This document shows positions 11,733-25,140 of a DNA stretch of 52,418 bases, in pieces. The stretch spans positions 254,024,647 to 254,077,064 of the forward strand of contig JBOZIK010000001.1 in NCBI GenBank assembly GCA_051453625.1, written 5' to 3'. A model generated the notes under the pieces. The model did no database searches and was not told the DNA's origin. It saw only the letters and a program-made list of their open reading frames with translations. The position numbers were made by a program, and so were the translations under genes. The DNA comes from Welwitschia mirabilis. Taxonomy: Eukaryota > Gnetophyta > Gnetopsida > Welwitschiales. Every line of letters starts with the position of its first letter. Position 1 is the first letter of the stretch.

Positions 11733-12445
11733 TATATATATTTATATATATATTTATAGTAATATACATGTGTATTATCATCATTCATGCATTAGAATCT
11801 TAATAGGATTAGATGTTGTAAGCTCAAGTGTTATTGACTAGTTTCCTCTTATTCTTTTACATAGAGCTATTATGCATACCTACATATATTCACATGTGAT
11901 ATCTATTGATGTTGCTTTGAATATTAAGTTCTTTCATTGTTCCTTATGTTCTTTGATGCCTAAGATTGCCACATGCCATTATAATGGACCACCTTGATCT
12001 ATCTTACACTCATGCATATTAGTGGAGATTAGGATGAGATCCAAGATAGAGCTACATGTGATCTAAACTTATTTGAATGAGGATTACATAGGTACGATTG
12101 CTTAGCTATTGGTACAACCAATCACTCGATCACAACCTGCACACTCTTTTATGTTCTCCTAGGAAAGATTTTTAATTAACCTAAATTTTGATTTTGGTAT
12201 TAGCCAAGTGAGCTATCATAACATATTTTACTTAATCTGAAACTTGTGGGTTCCACTTAATGTTTAATCTTGTCATGTAAATTAATGAGCTGTAATGTAG
12301 TAAAGCTAATTATTTAAAAAAAATTCATGCTTTTAAGTCCAACTCAAAATTACTTGATGATACTTTGTATCAAAGTTTAGGTTTTAATCCATTACTTAAC
12401 CAATTTATTAATGGATATTATTAGAGTAACAAATGACTTAAGTAG

Positions 12446-12480
12446 TTTTTGAGGACAAAAACATTTTAAGGAGGAAAGAA
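12446..12480 (+). other. Polypurine tract of family B
   Basis: The sequence runs from tttttgaggacaaaa to aaggaggaaagaa and abuts TGTAACAC at 12481. A TTTGAGGACAAAA...AAGGGGGGAAGAA-TGT arrangement is typical at the 3' end of plant Ty3/gypsy elements and marks the 3' LTR start. Confidence 0.75.
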
Positions 12481-13946
12481 TGTAACACACTACTTGAGTG
12501 GACTTTATGCCATACATTAGAATGTGCATGCATCTTCATAGCGATAAAAAACTCTTGGCACAAGAATATTGACATAATTTCCATCTATAATAAACCAAAT
12601 ATGTTCCATTCTTTATGCTAAATTTCACTGTGAAAAACATAAGTAAACATCTTAATGTGTTTTTATTATTAGCTTATGGAGATTTCTATGTCATTTTATT
12701 TTTAGACATTATTGATTTTCTTCATTTCTTTCTATAAAAAATTTTCATTTATTTTCTTTAATAGATTATAAGTGAGGCATTGAATTTGATCTAAAATTTT
12801 AATTCATCTTTGATCATCATCAATGAGCAACACTGATGAAAGGGAACCAGTGAGGATGATTTTGCTCTCTTTAAAGGGCTAATGAATTGCAAAAGCATTA
12901 GATTCTTGTGGCATATTGTTGTAGACTACATGCTATGAAACAAGGGCTGAAAATCCCCCTGAAAAAGCATACTAAAATCACAAGTGCCCTACTTGTTATG
13001 TTTATTAATCATTTATAAAAGGATAAGAAATTTTTGACACCAAACCCTAAAGGATAAGATCTTTAAAAGGTATAATGTCATCAAACTACAATTGAACTAA
13101 ATTCTTAAATGCATCTCACATTTATGATCTCACTACATTCATAAACACTTCTCACCTTTACTTACCTATCGATGATCACTAGAGCTGCATCATGATCGGT
13201 TTAATGTGCAACCATAGCACTTATATTTTATCTAAGTTTTCCTTCTCTTCTATGGCCCTCCCATACTGTTCCTAGTATAATGAAAATTAATCCTTTAATT
13301 ATGATATCAAATTATTTTAGGCTAAATTTTAAGCAATGCATTACTAATATCTTTAATCCTAATCCTATTGTCATGACCTTCTATCTTAGGAATGGTGGCC
13401 CTGTGCCTAAGTTTGATGGTTAGATAAAATAGCTATGCAAAAGTGAATCCACTTTACTAATCCAAAGCCCATAAAAATAACCAATGTCACTTGTAAAGGC
13501 CTATGTCCTAGTCTAAATGATGTTATCCAGCAAAATGCATGCATCCTTTGTATATGTCTATGAACAGTGTGTGTTTGTAGGAAATCATGGCTATAAGCAC
13601 ATGGAATTCATTACATCATGAAGGACATTATAGTGTATGATGAGGACATGGCATTTCACTTGGCCTACATGGTCTATGTAGAATTCTTAGAGGGGAAGGC
13701 ATTAGTAGTTATGACTTGTGGAGATGATAACCCTTATTAGGATTTGCATGATGTTGGACATCTAGTAAAGTAAACACATGCTTGTCCCCTCCTTTCTACT
13801 TCAATATGATTAAATTTCATTAGTAATTTAAGCCTCTATATTATGCACATCATGTAATTTATGGGATTTTAAATTAAATGGAGTTTAAATAACTATAGAA
13901 ATCACCATGGAAGGAAAAGTAACATGTGCAATTAAACTTAGGAATT
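12481..13946 (+). mobile_element. Family B LTR, middle copy, first part
   Basis: The LTR starts with TGTAACAC right after a polypurine tract and aligns with copy 1 (5670-7205). It is interrupted after GGAATT by a complete nested retrotransposon and resumes at 22859 with GAATTATA. The full LTR length would be about 1.47 kb. Confidence 0.78.
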
Positions 13947-14522
13947 TATCACATCCAAACTTTCAAGGTCTAAATATTTAGTTTAAAAATTTAATTAAAT
14001 AATTTTGTTATTATAGGATCCTTAAGCTAATTTAGTTATTATACTTATTTTTCTTGTCATTTAGGGATAATTATATTGTGAAACATTTGTGCTACAAGTA
14101 TTATTTTAAATCCTTTCATTTTGTAATAGCATATTATTATTCTTTTTGTAAATCCTTGGTAATTTAATTGTAATCTTTAATGGTTAAATTAGTAAAAATG
14201 TTAATGGTTATTATAGTGGCTAAAATAGTGGTTATAGTAGTGGTTATTATAGTGGATATGTTAGTGGTTGCATTATTTTCCTTATTTAATTGTTATACTT
14301 GTCCTTTGTTTAAACATGTAAATTATATTTATGAGGTGGCTTATTTTTATTCCTTATTTTAATAAATGTAATATTATTTATTATGATGAAATATTATGCA
14401 CCAATGGCTTGGCAAGGAAACAAAATCCCTACCACTTCCACCACATCCACCACCTTCACCACCCTCTTTTATGATGATGTCTCTTCATGTTCTTATGTCT
14501 TTTCACATCCTTCAACCTTTGT

Positions 14523-14531
14523 TATAAATAG
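14523..14531 (+). promoter_or_regulatory. TATA box of the family N 5' LTR
   Basis: TATAAATAG, followed by a CT-rich start-like region. The same element is kept in the 3' LTR at 21594-21602, which supports a functional origin as the U3 promoter. Confidence 0.6.
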
Positions 14532-14915
14532 GACCTTGCTCTCCTCTTATTTCATATCTTAAGAAAGCCTTTACTATTAAATCTTGGTGACTTCGAATTG
14601 GATCTTGGAAGTCCTTAGGGCTTTGGATCTCTAAACCTTTTCAAATCTTCATGTTAATTTTAATATGGTTTATTGGTTTAATATCTTTCTTATATGGTTC
14701 TTGGCTTTCTTATTTATTTGCATTTCCTTTCTATTTTATAATTCTTGCATTCTTAAAAGTTTTATTTGGTACTTGACATATTATTAAATCTCATAAGTTT
14801 TATTCATAAATTATACACCATGTTTAGGATTCTTTCACCTTAGACCTTATCCATATTAATTTAATCTTATGACTTTTTTTTATCTATATTTATATATTCT
14901 AAATTATAAAAACTT

Positions 14916-15110
14916 CCTCTAGAAAGTAAAGGAAGTATATAATCCTCCTCAAAATGTATTGGTTTAGATTACAATAAATTACCTCTAGAGAGTAAAGAGA
15001 GTAAATTAATCCCCTCTAGATAAGTGGATTTGGATTACTGTAAATTACCTTCCAAAAGAAAAGGAAGTAAATGCCCCTCTTCTAGATAAGTGCAACTAGA
15101 TAAATTGAAA
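14916..15110 (+). repeat. Three tandem 66-bp units in the family N LTR
   Basis: Units begin cctctagaaagtaaa, cctctagagagtaaa and ccttccaaaagaaaa at exact 66-base spacing. The partner LTR has the same three units at 21988, 22054 and 22120, also 66 bases apart. Confidence 0.85.
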
Positions 15111-15776
15111 GTGTTATGTTGGTTACATCTTATAATACATTTTGGATTGTTTGATAGTATATCTTGGATTTTTTAACATTGCATTCTTGGATTGTCTTGG
15201 TTACATTTTGATTTTTCTTGAGAATCCCATCTTGTGCTTAGAATCTCCTACCTAAACCTTATCATGGATGATATTAGGATCTATGAAGGTTACAATTCTC
15301 ACACCATGCTTACATGTATGAAGAAGACCTTAAAATAAGCTAGCTAATGTAAGATGATTAAATGCTATTCATGCTTGTTGTTTAGATGCATGTAGTTGAA
15401 GGATCTTGGATGTCCTAAGTAAATTGTATTATTCATGTGAACATGAATATTTTATTTAAATTTATTTAGAGAGGTGATATGGATATTTTGAAATGTACTT
15501 ATCTCCCTTTCACTAGAAGGATTACAAGTGTTTAATGTAAAATTTATATACCTGTGTATGTTTTATAGATTTATTATTGTGATTTATAATCTAAGTCTTT
15601 GATTATGTATTCTCAAATAATATCCAATTGATATCATAAGCTTATATTCTTAAGTGTTTTAAAACATGATAAGTTTTAATTAATTCATAGTCATATTAGG
15701 AAATATTAAAGACATTACATTTTGATATCTGAATAAGCTTGAAGTTTTCTATTGTTGATTTTAAAACATAAAATTT

Positions 15777-15794
15777 TGGTATTAGAACCTAGGT
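15777..15794 (+). other. Primer-binding site of family N
   Basis: TGGTATTAGAACCTAGGT lies three bases after the LTR end. It is a lightly decayed form of the tRNA-iMet site TGGTATCAGAGCC used by many plant LTR retrotransposons. Confidence 0.85.
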
Positions 15795-18700
15795 TGCAAT
15801 TTAACAAGGCATATTATTTATAAAGCTAGTAAGTATAGTTTGAAGTGTGGTTATAGTAATCTAGAAATAGGATTTCCTAATCTTTATTAAAAAAATACTA
15901 TTAGGTTGGACAATAAATGGTTAATGACAATTAGAAAAATTTAGGCTACTTATGTTTTTAATAGGTGCTACTAATAGATCACACTGTCAGGAGAAAACTA
16001 TGCATCTTAAGGTTTTTGATGTCATTCATGGCTTTAAAAAACCCTTATTTAGCTATGTGTATTTTAAAATCCAAGGATATTTGGAGCTGATTTGATGCCT
16101 AAGTTAATACTTAAGATTTTGTTAGAAAATATGATTATCTTGTTAACCTCAAAATCCAAGTGTATAAGACGGCATCTTGCTCTATCTATGCTCTTATGAT
16201 CCATTTTTTGGAATTATAGGTAATTCATGAAAGGATAAAATTAAACAGAAGGATAAAGTAATGCCTTGAAATCTACATTTAAGTTAGAAGATCCAATTCA
16301 TAAGCCACCTTAAAAGCATTACATTTAGATTAAGACATAATTCAATAGTGCTTCGTAGGTGTTAAAAGAGATCAAAAAATGGGTAGATCATTTGGAGTTT
16401 ATCGTTCATCATCTTCCTGAGGTGGAATATAAACTTTATAGTAAGGCTTATGAAATAAATTTCTTAAAATTCAAAGATATCATTGCATAAGACAAATTGA
16501 ATTCCAATATGTTATTAAACCTAGTAGATATCTTCAATTATCTGTATAATTGTAGGTCTAATTTTAACAAATTATTTCTTGATAAATCATGTTCTGAGAT
16601 AAAAAATAAAAGCAGTAAAATTCTTTTTTATGATAAGAATTTGAAATTATTTAGAAATGGGGTTGAGAAGACATAGCATGTTAAGTATGAAGAGATGTAG
16701 TTAAATAAGATGTAGCAAGCATTTCATGAAATGTTAGTATGACACAAAGATAACAAGACTAATACCAATCACAAAGATTATAGTGATGAATTCCATCACA
16801 TTAGATATGAGTGATATGAAGAGGCCAACAAGAAACTTTTTATGAGGATTATAGATGGCATCATGAAGGAACTAATTAACCTAGCTAAGGTGATGATTTC
16901 ATCTTGACTACCATCTTATACTATCCTCTTAGATGCCTTTAATGCTATAGTTTTACTTACTCATTGGTCATTCTATTGTATGTGGATGTCTTATTTTCTA
17001 CATCTCACTCTTTGACTAATGCAAACGTACTCAATGTGATGCTATCTTCATTGCATCTTTTCCCTTGATTGTGAACCTGAAGTTCCTTTTTAACATGCCT
17101 TTTAATGTGTCACCTTCTATATGTTTGCTCATTTACCCTCTTAAAGCATTTCCTTACTCACCTACTTTCTAAGAGCTATCTAAACTATCATCAATATTAT
17201 CACCTGTAATCTCTATTTTCCATCTTTTCTATCTAAAATGCCCCTCTTATCTATTGCATTGTTCTCAGTGCCACCTTGTGATATGGCCTTTCCCTTTTAC
17301 CATTATTTGATCCACCAATTTGTTAAAGAATGATCTTGATAAACTTCCCTCTTATTAAAATTTGAGTGTCTAATTCAGGTGGCTCTACCAAATGAGAAAA
17401 CGACCTCCTTCAAACTACTTATTTAGAGTAATAAGTCTGTATTGTAAATACTTTTCATTTTTATACCCTTGATTAGAGAATCCCCAACAACCATAAATTA
17501 AGGCAATAATAGCTCTTTATCCCTTTATTTATTTATCATACTACCACTTATATATTTTTGTTTTCTATTAGTTTACCTTTAATCTTGTGTTTTTTTCAAA
17601 TACTCTTTTGAATTCTCCATTTTCTTTCATCTAAAACATACTTCAAGTGTAGTTTCTTCTTTTTCTTTAAGAATTCACAAATTTTAGGATTAAAGAAACA
17701 TGAAAATAACCTTGATATCAAGCATGTTTTCTCTTCAAGTGATATAGCTATAGTAAATAAGGCTTTCATGAGTGTTAAAAAAAGTTTACAAGATTGAAAT
17801 GCATCAAATTCCATTCATGAAACCAATGCTTGTAACTCATTAGATGAAGGACCTCCTTAGAGTATATAAAATATCATGTACTAAGGTTTTGAAAAAGATC
17901 TGTGTACTATATAAGTGGTTAGGATAAATAAGCTTAAAGTTTGAACTCAAGTTATTATACTTGAAATTCTCATTCCTATGATTAGCCTTTGTTCGTTTAA
18001 TATTTAAGCCTAACTAGAGGTTATAGTGGTGGTTTTCATCATATGTTATTCCATTGATTGTCTATATTTTGATTGTTATTTGATCACTAAAGAAATGGAT
18101 TTAAAATGCATTAGCTTTGAGTTATGATGCTTCCTTTACTTAATAGCAATAATATTAAGATAGAGGACATTGTAGAGGTGTATCTTAAATAAAAATAGTT
18201 TTGCAATTATGTTTCAAAATCACTTATGTTTTGTGCTCACCTCATAAGGGTAAAAATACAACATTGTTGTAGTTACAACTAATGTGATTTTTTCCATAAG
18301 TAGTCTAGTGATTGTGTTTTCACATAGGAGACACCAATTCTATAGGCATTTCATAAATTTTCTATCATGAATTCTTGACTATGTTATTTCCAACTATTAA
18401 TATAAACTAAAGAGGAGTAAGATGTGAAACCCCTTAGTGTATTCTAAAAATTTAGATCATGGTTTTATTTATTCATTATTTGGGTTTTTTTAATTTTTTT
18501 AAAGAATTACAATTGAAATAGCAAGGATTCAATAAGAGACTATAATAATAAAGTCAATTTGTAGTAAAGAAGACATAATTCTTAAAGCCTTTTCATTTGT
18601 AGAAAACACTCTCTGAGATTTTGGATTTTGTGCTTGGATACCTTCCACAATTGGAAACAAACCTTGTTAGTCTTATCATATGATCGTAATTCATATTTTT

Positions 18701-21082
18701 TATTTTACCTAATGAAATCCTAAACGGGACTATGAAGTTCATGCAACTATTATTATTAGAGAAAAAAATTCACAAAAAATGATATAATGGAGTAGTTGTA
18801 AAATGAGATGATGAGATTGAAGCACAAGTATAATTGCTCCTCCCTCTCTCCCTTCCTATCTACATAGATATTTGGGTGTAGAACATAAGGTTACACCATT
18901 TTATTTCCTAGGAATTTCATGATGATCTTATCATGCTTTTCACCTATCAATAATAGATATAATGTCATCATAGATCCTATGAAATTACTATTTACCAACT
19001 TCATTTAAATGTCAAATCTATTTGTTGAAAAGAAACTCTTTCTTGGAATAAAATGCATTACTAGAAGAGTAGATAAGGGAGAGCTACATCTACCTTTCAT
19101 TTTCTACCACCACTACATGCTAGTTATTACATCCCCATGTGATGTTAAAGTATCTACTAAAGTGCACTTTCAGAACTTATTCTTAAACTATTATGATTAT
19201 TATGATAGCTACCATTAACATCCAACTACTACCACTCTTTCTAAATGTCATGCTATATATGATCACTTTATGGCTTTCTACAATAATTCTAAACTTAGAA
19301 TTAATGAGGAAAAAGTGAGGAACATAGAGGATTTTATATGATTTAGATGCCATAGAAATGTTGTATGGCATAAATAAGCCAATGCAGGAGAAGTTCTTAA
19401 GAATGTGGTTAATTGTAAAAAGATCTTTATAGTGGAAAATCAACTTAATAATTGATAGACTGAGCACTTTAATATAGGAATAAGGAATAGTAAAGCAGTA
19501 TATTAGTGAAGCATAAAGATATTTTGGTGTGCTGAGAGGTGTCTAGCATTTATGTTTCATGAAAGGTATTTATGCACTACCATTTAATTCTCTATATGTA
19601 TAAAAGTAGATTTTGTGTTTTCTATAAAACCATAAGTAACAATTGCATGAACACTGATATTGTAGCGATGTGTAAGCTTTTAATTAAAAAAAAAAAAAAA
19701 GTGCAAACGCAATACAATTTACTAACTGTCTTGATAATGACAATGAAGAGCAACTAGAGTTGTATATTTTAAAGTATGATAAAGGTTTTATCGGTCATTA
19801 AATTAAATCAATAAATAAATATAGTGATTTGTAATCTTTAAGTTATGCAAGAAGCTAAAATAATATCATTTATCTATTTTAGTATAAGGACTTAATAGTG
19901 GATTTACTATTAATTGTAGAAGTAAGAAAAGTCTTTTTGATGAGTTTAAAGAATAAGGATGTAATCCCTTTTGATATTATGTTTTTCAAATGCTTATGAT
20001 GAAATTGTAATTATTCATGATTTTAGAAGGACAAGTTAGTGACTTCCTTTTCGCTTTGTTTTATATATAAATATATATACATACATACATGCATACATAC
20101 ATGCACACATTATGCATCCATATATTCTAGTTAGTTATTATAATATTTTGGTTAGTCTTTACTTATTGTTTAATAATAGTAGTCTCACTTATACTTCTTT
20201 CATTTAGTTCCTTATTATAAAAACTTATAACTTTGAACTTATTTCACACATTTTATCCTTGACTTATTAGGCTTCAAGATGCTATATTATACATATTAAC
20301 CTTGAAGTGGATAGATTATACAACTAGAAGTATCAAAGAGCTATTAAAAGAAGCATATAACAAAGGACTATAAGTGGAAGAGACTTACATTTTTTGAGCT
20401 TAGGCTTCAGAAATTTTTACATAACATTCATAGAGATGAGTATCATCATTTGGAGTAAGAGATTATTGTTTTGTAAAATTGATTTTACAGTTTTGAATTT
20501 AATATTATAAGTTTATTTTAATTTTTATTAAAGAAAGGATATCATTGAGATATTTTAATTTCTGAATTTAAATGATTTTCAATCATCTATAACTTGATTC
20601 AACTATGTTTGTGGAAATTCCTTGCAAAATTAATTATGTGATCTTTATCCAGTCTCTCATGAAAGATATATTAGTTCATAACATTTTCTCAAATCAAATA
20701 ATCATTATGACCTTGGAAGATGGGAAACATTAAAAGTTCATGATAAAAAAGAGAGCTTTTGTAAATTTTAAAGATTAATGTACATATAAGATACAACTTT
20801 TAGAGCATATGCTATGAAGTCAAAGTGAAGGATATAGGAAGAAGAGAATTTATAAAGGCTTGATCATTCTAGACACAAGAGATGATTGGTGTTATTATGA
20901 TGATTAATATCTATGATTATCAAGCCTATAGAGAACATTCCAACTTATTTAATAATTTATATGGTGATGATGAAACATAAATTCAACTTTAGAAGAGATA
21001 AAAAGATAACCTACTTGAGAATATTAAATATATATATTATACCTTAAGTTTTGAGGATCAAAACTCTTAAGGGATGAAGTAA
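15795..21082 (+). mobile_element. Internal region of nested element family N, degraded
   Basis: About 5.3 kb between the two LTRs. Apart from the gag-position relic at 16359-16907 I cannot find protease, reverse transcriptase or integrase motifs on either strand. It ends in a polypurine-like stretch (caaaactcttaaggg, then atgaagtaa, to 21082) before the 3' LTR. That tract resembles the one of family B, so the element may be a Ty3/gypsy-derived non-autonomous or heavily decayed copy. Confidence 0.6.
16359..16907 (+). pseudogene. Decayed gag-position coding relic of family N
   Basis: One reading frame stays protein-like for about 183 codons with six internal stops. It begins VLKEIKKWVDHLEFIVHH and is rich in charged and helical residues, with blocks such as KAYEINFLKFKDIIA and ANKKLFMRIIDGIMKEL. 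It starts about 580 bases after the primer-binding site, where gag is expected. I do not recognise the family. It is not a working gene. Confidence 0.45.
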
Positions 21083-22858
21083 TGTCATGTCTAGACTTTC
21101 AAGATCCAAAGATTTAGGGTAGAGTTAGTTATTGTACTTATTTTTCAATTTGTGTTACAATAATTATTTTAATTTCTTTCATTTTGTAACATCCATAATA
21201 TTATTCTTATTGTAAATCCTTGATAATTTAATTATAATATTTAATGGTAAAATTAATGACTATGTCAATGGTTATGATAGTACCTAATGTAGTGGTTTAA
21301 GTAGTGGCCATGTTAGTGGATAAGTTAGTGGTTGCATTATTTTCCTTATTTAATTGTTGTACTTTTTCCTTATTTAAACATGAAAATTACATTTATGAAG
21401 TGGTTCATTTTTATTACTTAATGGATTATTATTTTATGATGAAATGTTACACACATAGTGGCCTGGCAAGGTAATGGAATCCCCACCACTTTCATTACCT
21501 TCACCACTTCCACCACATTTATCACCTTTAACACTCTCTTTATGATGGTATCTCTTCATGTTATCATATATTTTCACATTCTTTATTCTATATTATAAAT
21601 AGAACCTTCTTATCCTCTTATTTAATACCTTAAGAAATCCTTTACTATTGAATTTTGGTGACTTCAACTTGGAGCTTGGAAGTCCTTAGAACTTTGAATC
21701 TATAGAAGTTTTTAAATCTTTATCTTAATTTTATATGGTTTGTTAGTTTAATCTATTTCTTATATGGTTTTTCTCTTACTTAATTTTTTGCATTTTCTTT
21801 CTGTTACATAATGCTTACATTCTTATATGCTTCATTTGATGTCTTGCATATTGTTAAAGCTTGCAAGTTTTGCTCATAAATCATACATCATGTTTTTCTT
21901 TCATCTTAGTCCTTATGCATATTGATTTAGGATTATGATCTTTTTTTTTTTAACCTGTATTGATATATTCTAAATTACTGAAAACTTTCTCTAGAGAGTA
22001 AAGGGATTATATGAACATCCTCTAGTTTTATTGGTTTAAATTATAGTAAATTACCTATAGAGAGTGAAGGGAGTAAATTGGTCCCTTCTAAATAAGTGCA
22101 CCCAGATTACTATAAATCACCTTTAGAGAGTAAAAAAAAGTAAATGGCATCCTCTGGATGAGTGCAACTAGATAAAGTGAAAGCATTGGTTTGGTCACAT
22201 CTTGCAATGCATTTTAGATTATTTAATAGTACATCTTGGATTGTTCGACATTGCATTCTTGGATTTTCTTAATCACATTTATATTTTTCTTGAGAATCCT
22301 ATTTTATGCTTGAAATTTCCTATCTAAATCTTATCATGAACCATACTAAAACTATGAAGGTTATAGTTGTAATGGCATGTTTGCATGTGCAGGACCTAAT
22401 GTGAAGAATAACTTGGAATAATCTAGCTAATGCAAGATGGGTTGAGTGCTATTGCATGATTGTTATTTAGATGCATGCAGTTAAAGGATCTTGGATGTTT
22501 TGTATAAATTATGTTATTCATGTAAACATGAATATTACATTCAAATTTATTTAGAGAAGTGATATGGATATTTTGCAATGTACTTATCTCCCTTTCATTA
22601 GAAGGATTACAAGTGTTTAATGTGAAAGTTATATGCCTATGTATGTTTTATAGATTTATTATTGTGATCCATAATCTAAGTCTTTGATTATGTATTCTTA
22701 AACAATATATGATTAATGTTATAAGCTTATATTCTTAAGTGATTTAAAACATGATAAGTCTTTATTAATGCATATTTCTATGAGGAAATGTTGAGAACGT
22801 TACATTTTGATATCTGAGTAAGATTGGAGTTTTATATTATGGATTTTAGAACATTATA
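21083..22858 (+). mobile_element. 3' LTR of nested element (family N)
   Basis: A 1776-base LTR beginning TGTCATGTC and ending ACATTATA (probably from ...TTACA). It pairs with the 5' LTR at 13947-15773 and keeps the TATA box and the three 66-base units. The bases after it, gaatt (22859-22863), repeat the bases before the 5' LTR, gaatt (13942-13946). This is a perfect 5-bp target-site duplication, so the whole element 13947-22858 went in as one insertion. Confidence 0.92.
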
Positions 22859-22867
22859 GAATTATAT
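22859..22867 (+). mobile_element. Family B middle LTR, last bases after the nested insertion
   Basis: GAATTATA continues the LTR sequence broken at 13946 and matches copy 1 at about 7198-7205. The primer-site-like TGATTAGAGCC follows. Confidence 0.65.
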
Positions 22868-23449
22868 GATTAGAGCCTTAAAATAAGGAACCATTCAAAG
22901 AGGCAAAACATTATTAAACTTTTAGAAATTAATATTATATTAGTATTTAAATTAGTTAACTTAACCTTCAAAAATGCCATATAATAGTTTAAAATACATC
23001 CTTATCTTTATCTATTCTCGTATTATATATAAGATTGATGAACTTAAGGGTGCATAATGAGCATGTTGTGAGCAAATATTCTTTTGTTTTTATAGCTATA
23101 TCATATATTCCTAGCATACTTCACTATTAGCTATCAGAAACAATTGTGTTGTTGGATTTTTTGCATAAATCAAGGTTTGTACATTATTTCTAGTGAGAAA
23201 GCATGAAAGGGTAGTCTTGTTAAATTTGTATGTTGATCTTGCACTAGATTAGTGAGAAATAAAAACATTTAATTAGACTATAAAATCATTAAGTAAGGAT
23301 TAGAATAGAAGATATAATATAAAAAGGTAAATGATAATATAAAATATATTGTACTAAATATATACATTTTTATATTACATTATACTATATTATATTATAG
23401 ATATAATATAATATGATATTAGATTATATTATTTTATAATATAATGTTA

Positions 23450-23580
23450 CATTACATTATATTATATTATATTATATTATATTATATTATATTATATTAT
23501 ATTATATTTTGTTATATTATATTTTTGTTATATTATATTATATTATATTATATTATATTTATGCATAATATTATATTGTA
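23450..23580. repeat. (TATAT)n microsatellite in family B unit 2
   Basis: Near-perfect tatat 5-mer array with a few interruptions. It occupies the same place in the element as the array at 9385-10284. Confidence 0.92.
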
Positions 23581-24482
23581 TTATATTATGTTGTCTCATG
23601 TCCATAGTATTACATATTTATTATATAGGGTAGATATATGTAGTTATTATCTTAAAATGTATTAGAGTGTCAGAGAGATCTCAAACTCAACATTTTAATA
23701 TCTATACCTATTTCTTAGATTAGAAGTATCATGACCTCCTAAATGGAGGAAGTGTAACCATTAGTTGGACTATCATAATATTCACATTTTTAGGCTTAAA
23801 CATATTTTATTTAAGAGTTAAATGTACAATGTATTTTAAAAATTATATTGCATATGATATGTTCATAATTCCATGCAATTAAGTATGTATAGTATAGTAA
23901 ACAATGATGGAGGTTTAGCACATTTGTCAAAGTTGCTTCTAGTATGCATTAATGCTTTTCAAGCATGTATTACTAAATGTTCTAATATGCCTTAATGCTT
24001 TTCATGTGTGTTTCATTAAATCTATTTTCTTACATGTTCATGCATAGGAATTGAATGTTTCAAGTAGTTATTTATTATCTTGCATAAAAAATGATATAAC
24101 ATTAGTACTTTTTTAATGATACTCGTTGAAAATAATTAACATTTAATTAGTTGTTTTTACTCTTTCATTTCCATTGTGGTAAGTCTATTAAAATTAGTAA
24201 TCTAATTAGTGGCATATGGACTAGTTCTATTTGGAATTTTATATATTTTATTTTTATATATTATTAGATTCATTATGTTATATTATAAAAGGATCAGCTA
24301 AGAGGTACTCTATAGAAATGACATATGCGTGTGCATGTGTTAATCATATTTTTGCATGAGTTTACTATAGTGACATTATTCCCTCTCATTGGCTCTTACC
24401 AAGATATTATAGTGAAATATAAGGGGTTTCTTATGCTTTGTGATGGAGGATTACTAGGTCAAGTAACCAAGGTGTTTGTTAT

Positions 24483-24489
24483 ACACACA

Positions 24490-24520
<31 letters not shown>
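24483..24520. repeat. (CA)n microsatellite
   Basis: Alternating CA over about 38 bases with one interruption near its start. Confidence 0.95.
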
Positions 24521-24522
<2 letters not shown>

Positions 24523-25140
24523 CTTGATACCCATGTATTTGACTTATATTAATATATGTGTGTATTGTAATCATTCATACATTAGAATTTCTTAATAGAA
24601 TTAGAGGTTGTAACCTTAAGAGTTTTTATCTAGTTGTCTTCTATACTTGAACATATATCTACTATGCATATGTACATATATTCATGTGTGATATCTATTA
24701 ATATTGATTTGAATATTAAGTTCTTGCATTATTATTTTCATTCTTTTATGCATAGGATTGTCACATGCCACTGATATAGACCACTTTGATCTATCTTATG
24801 CTTATGCATATTAGTAAAGATTAGAACAAGGTCTAAGATAGAACTGTGTATGATCTAAAATCCTCCATAGAAGGACTATGTAGACATGATTTCTTAGCTC
24901 TTAATGCAACCAACCACTTGAAACAATCTACACACTTTTTTTATGTACTCCTACATGAGTTTTTTAATTAACATAAATTTTGGTTATTATATTAGTCAAG
25001 TAAACTTACATCACATAGTTCACTTGACATGAAACTTGTGGGTAACTAAGAGCTAAGTATGTTAGTTGTAATCTAATTATTCTACTATAATGTTTAATCT
25101 TATTATAAAAATTAATGCATTGTATTGTGTTATGTTATAT

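Larger units (their letters stand above)
8814..12480 (+). mobile_element. Family B internal region, unit 1 (non-coding)
   Basis: This aligns with 22920-25140 across several kilobases, including the TATAT microsatellite and the sequence around the second gap. It has no coding domain and no open frame shared between copies, so the element looks like a large non-autonomous derivative. It ends at a polypurine tract directly before a new LTR start. Two N gaps interrupt it (9468-10260 and 10937-11732). Confidence 0.75.
13947..15773 (+). mobile_element. 5' LTR of nested element (family N)
   Basis: An 1827-base LTR beginning TATCACATCC (decayed from TGTCATGTC, as seen in the partner LTR). It aligns with 21083-22858 along its length, with roughly 10 percent mismatches in the stretches I compared. 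It contains a promoter-like TATAAATAG at 14523-14531, a short repeat built on tagtggttat (14207-14275) and three tandem 66-base units starting at 14916, 14982 and 15048. It is followed by the primer site at 15777. Confidence 0.9.
22868..25140 (+). mobile_element. Family B internal region, unit 2 (partial, non-coding)
   Basis: It aligns with 7206-7247 and then 8814-12300 of unit 1, without the solo LTR. It carries its own TATAT array (about 23450-23580) and a CA microsatellite (24483-24520). Homology stops where a copia LTR begins at 25141. No conserved open frame is present. Confidence 0.78.

Noticed and set aside
14180-14362. 60-codon Val-rich frame
   Set aside because: It is produced by the tagtggttat repeat in the nested LTR.
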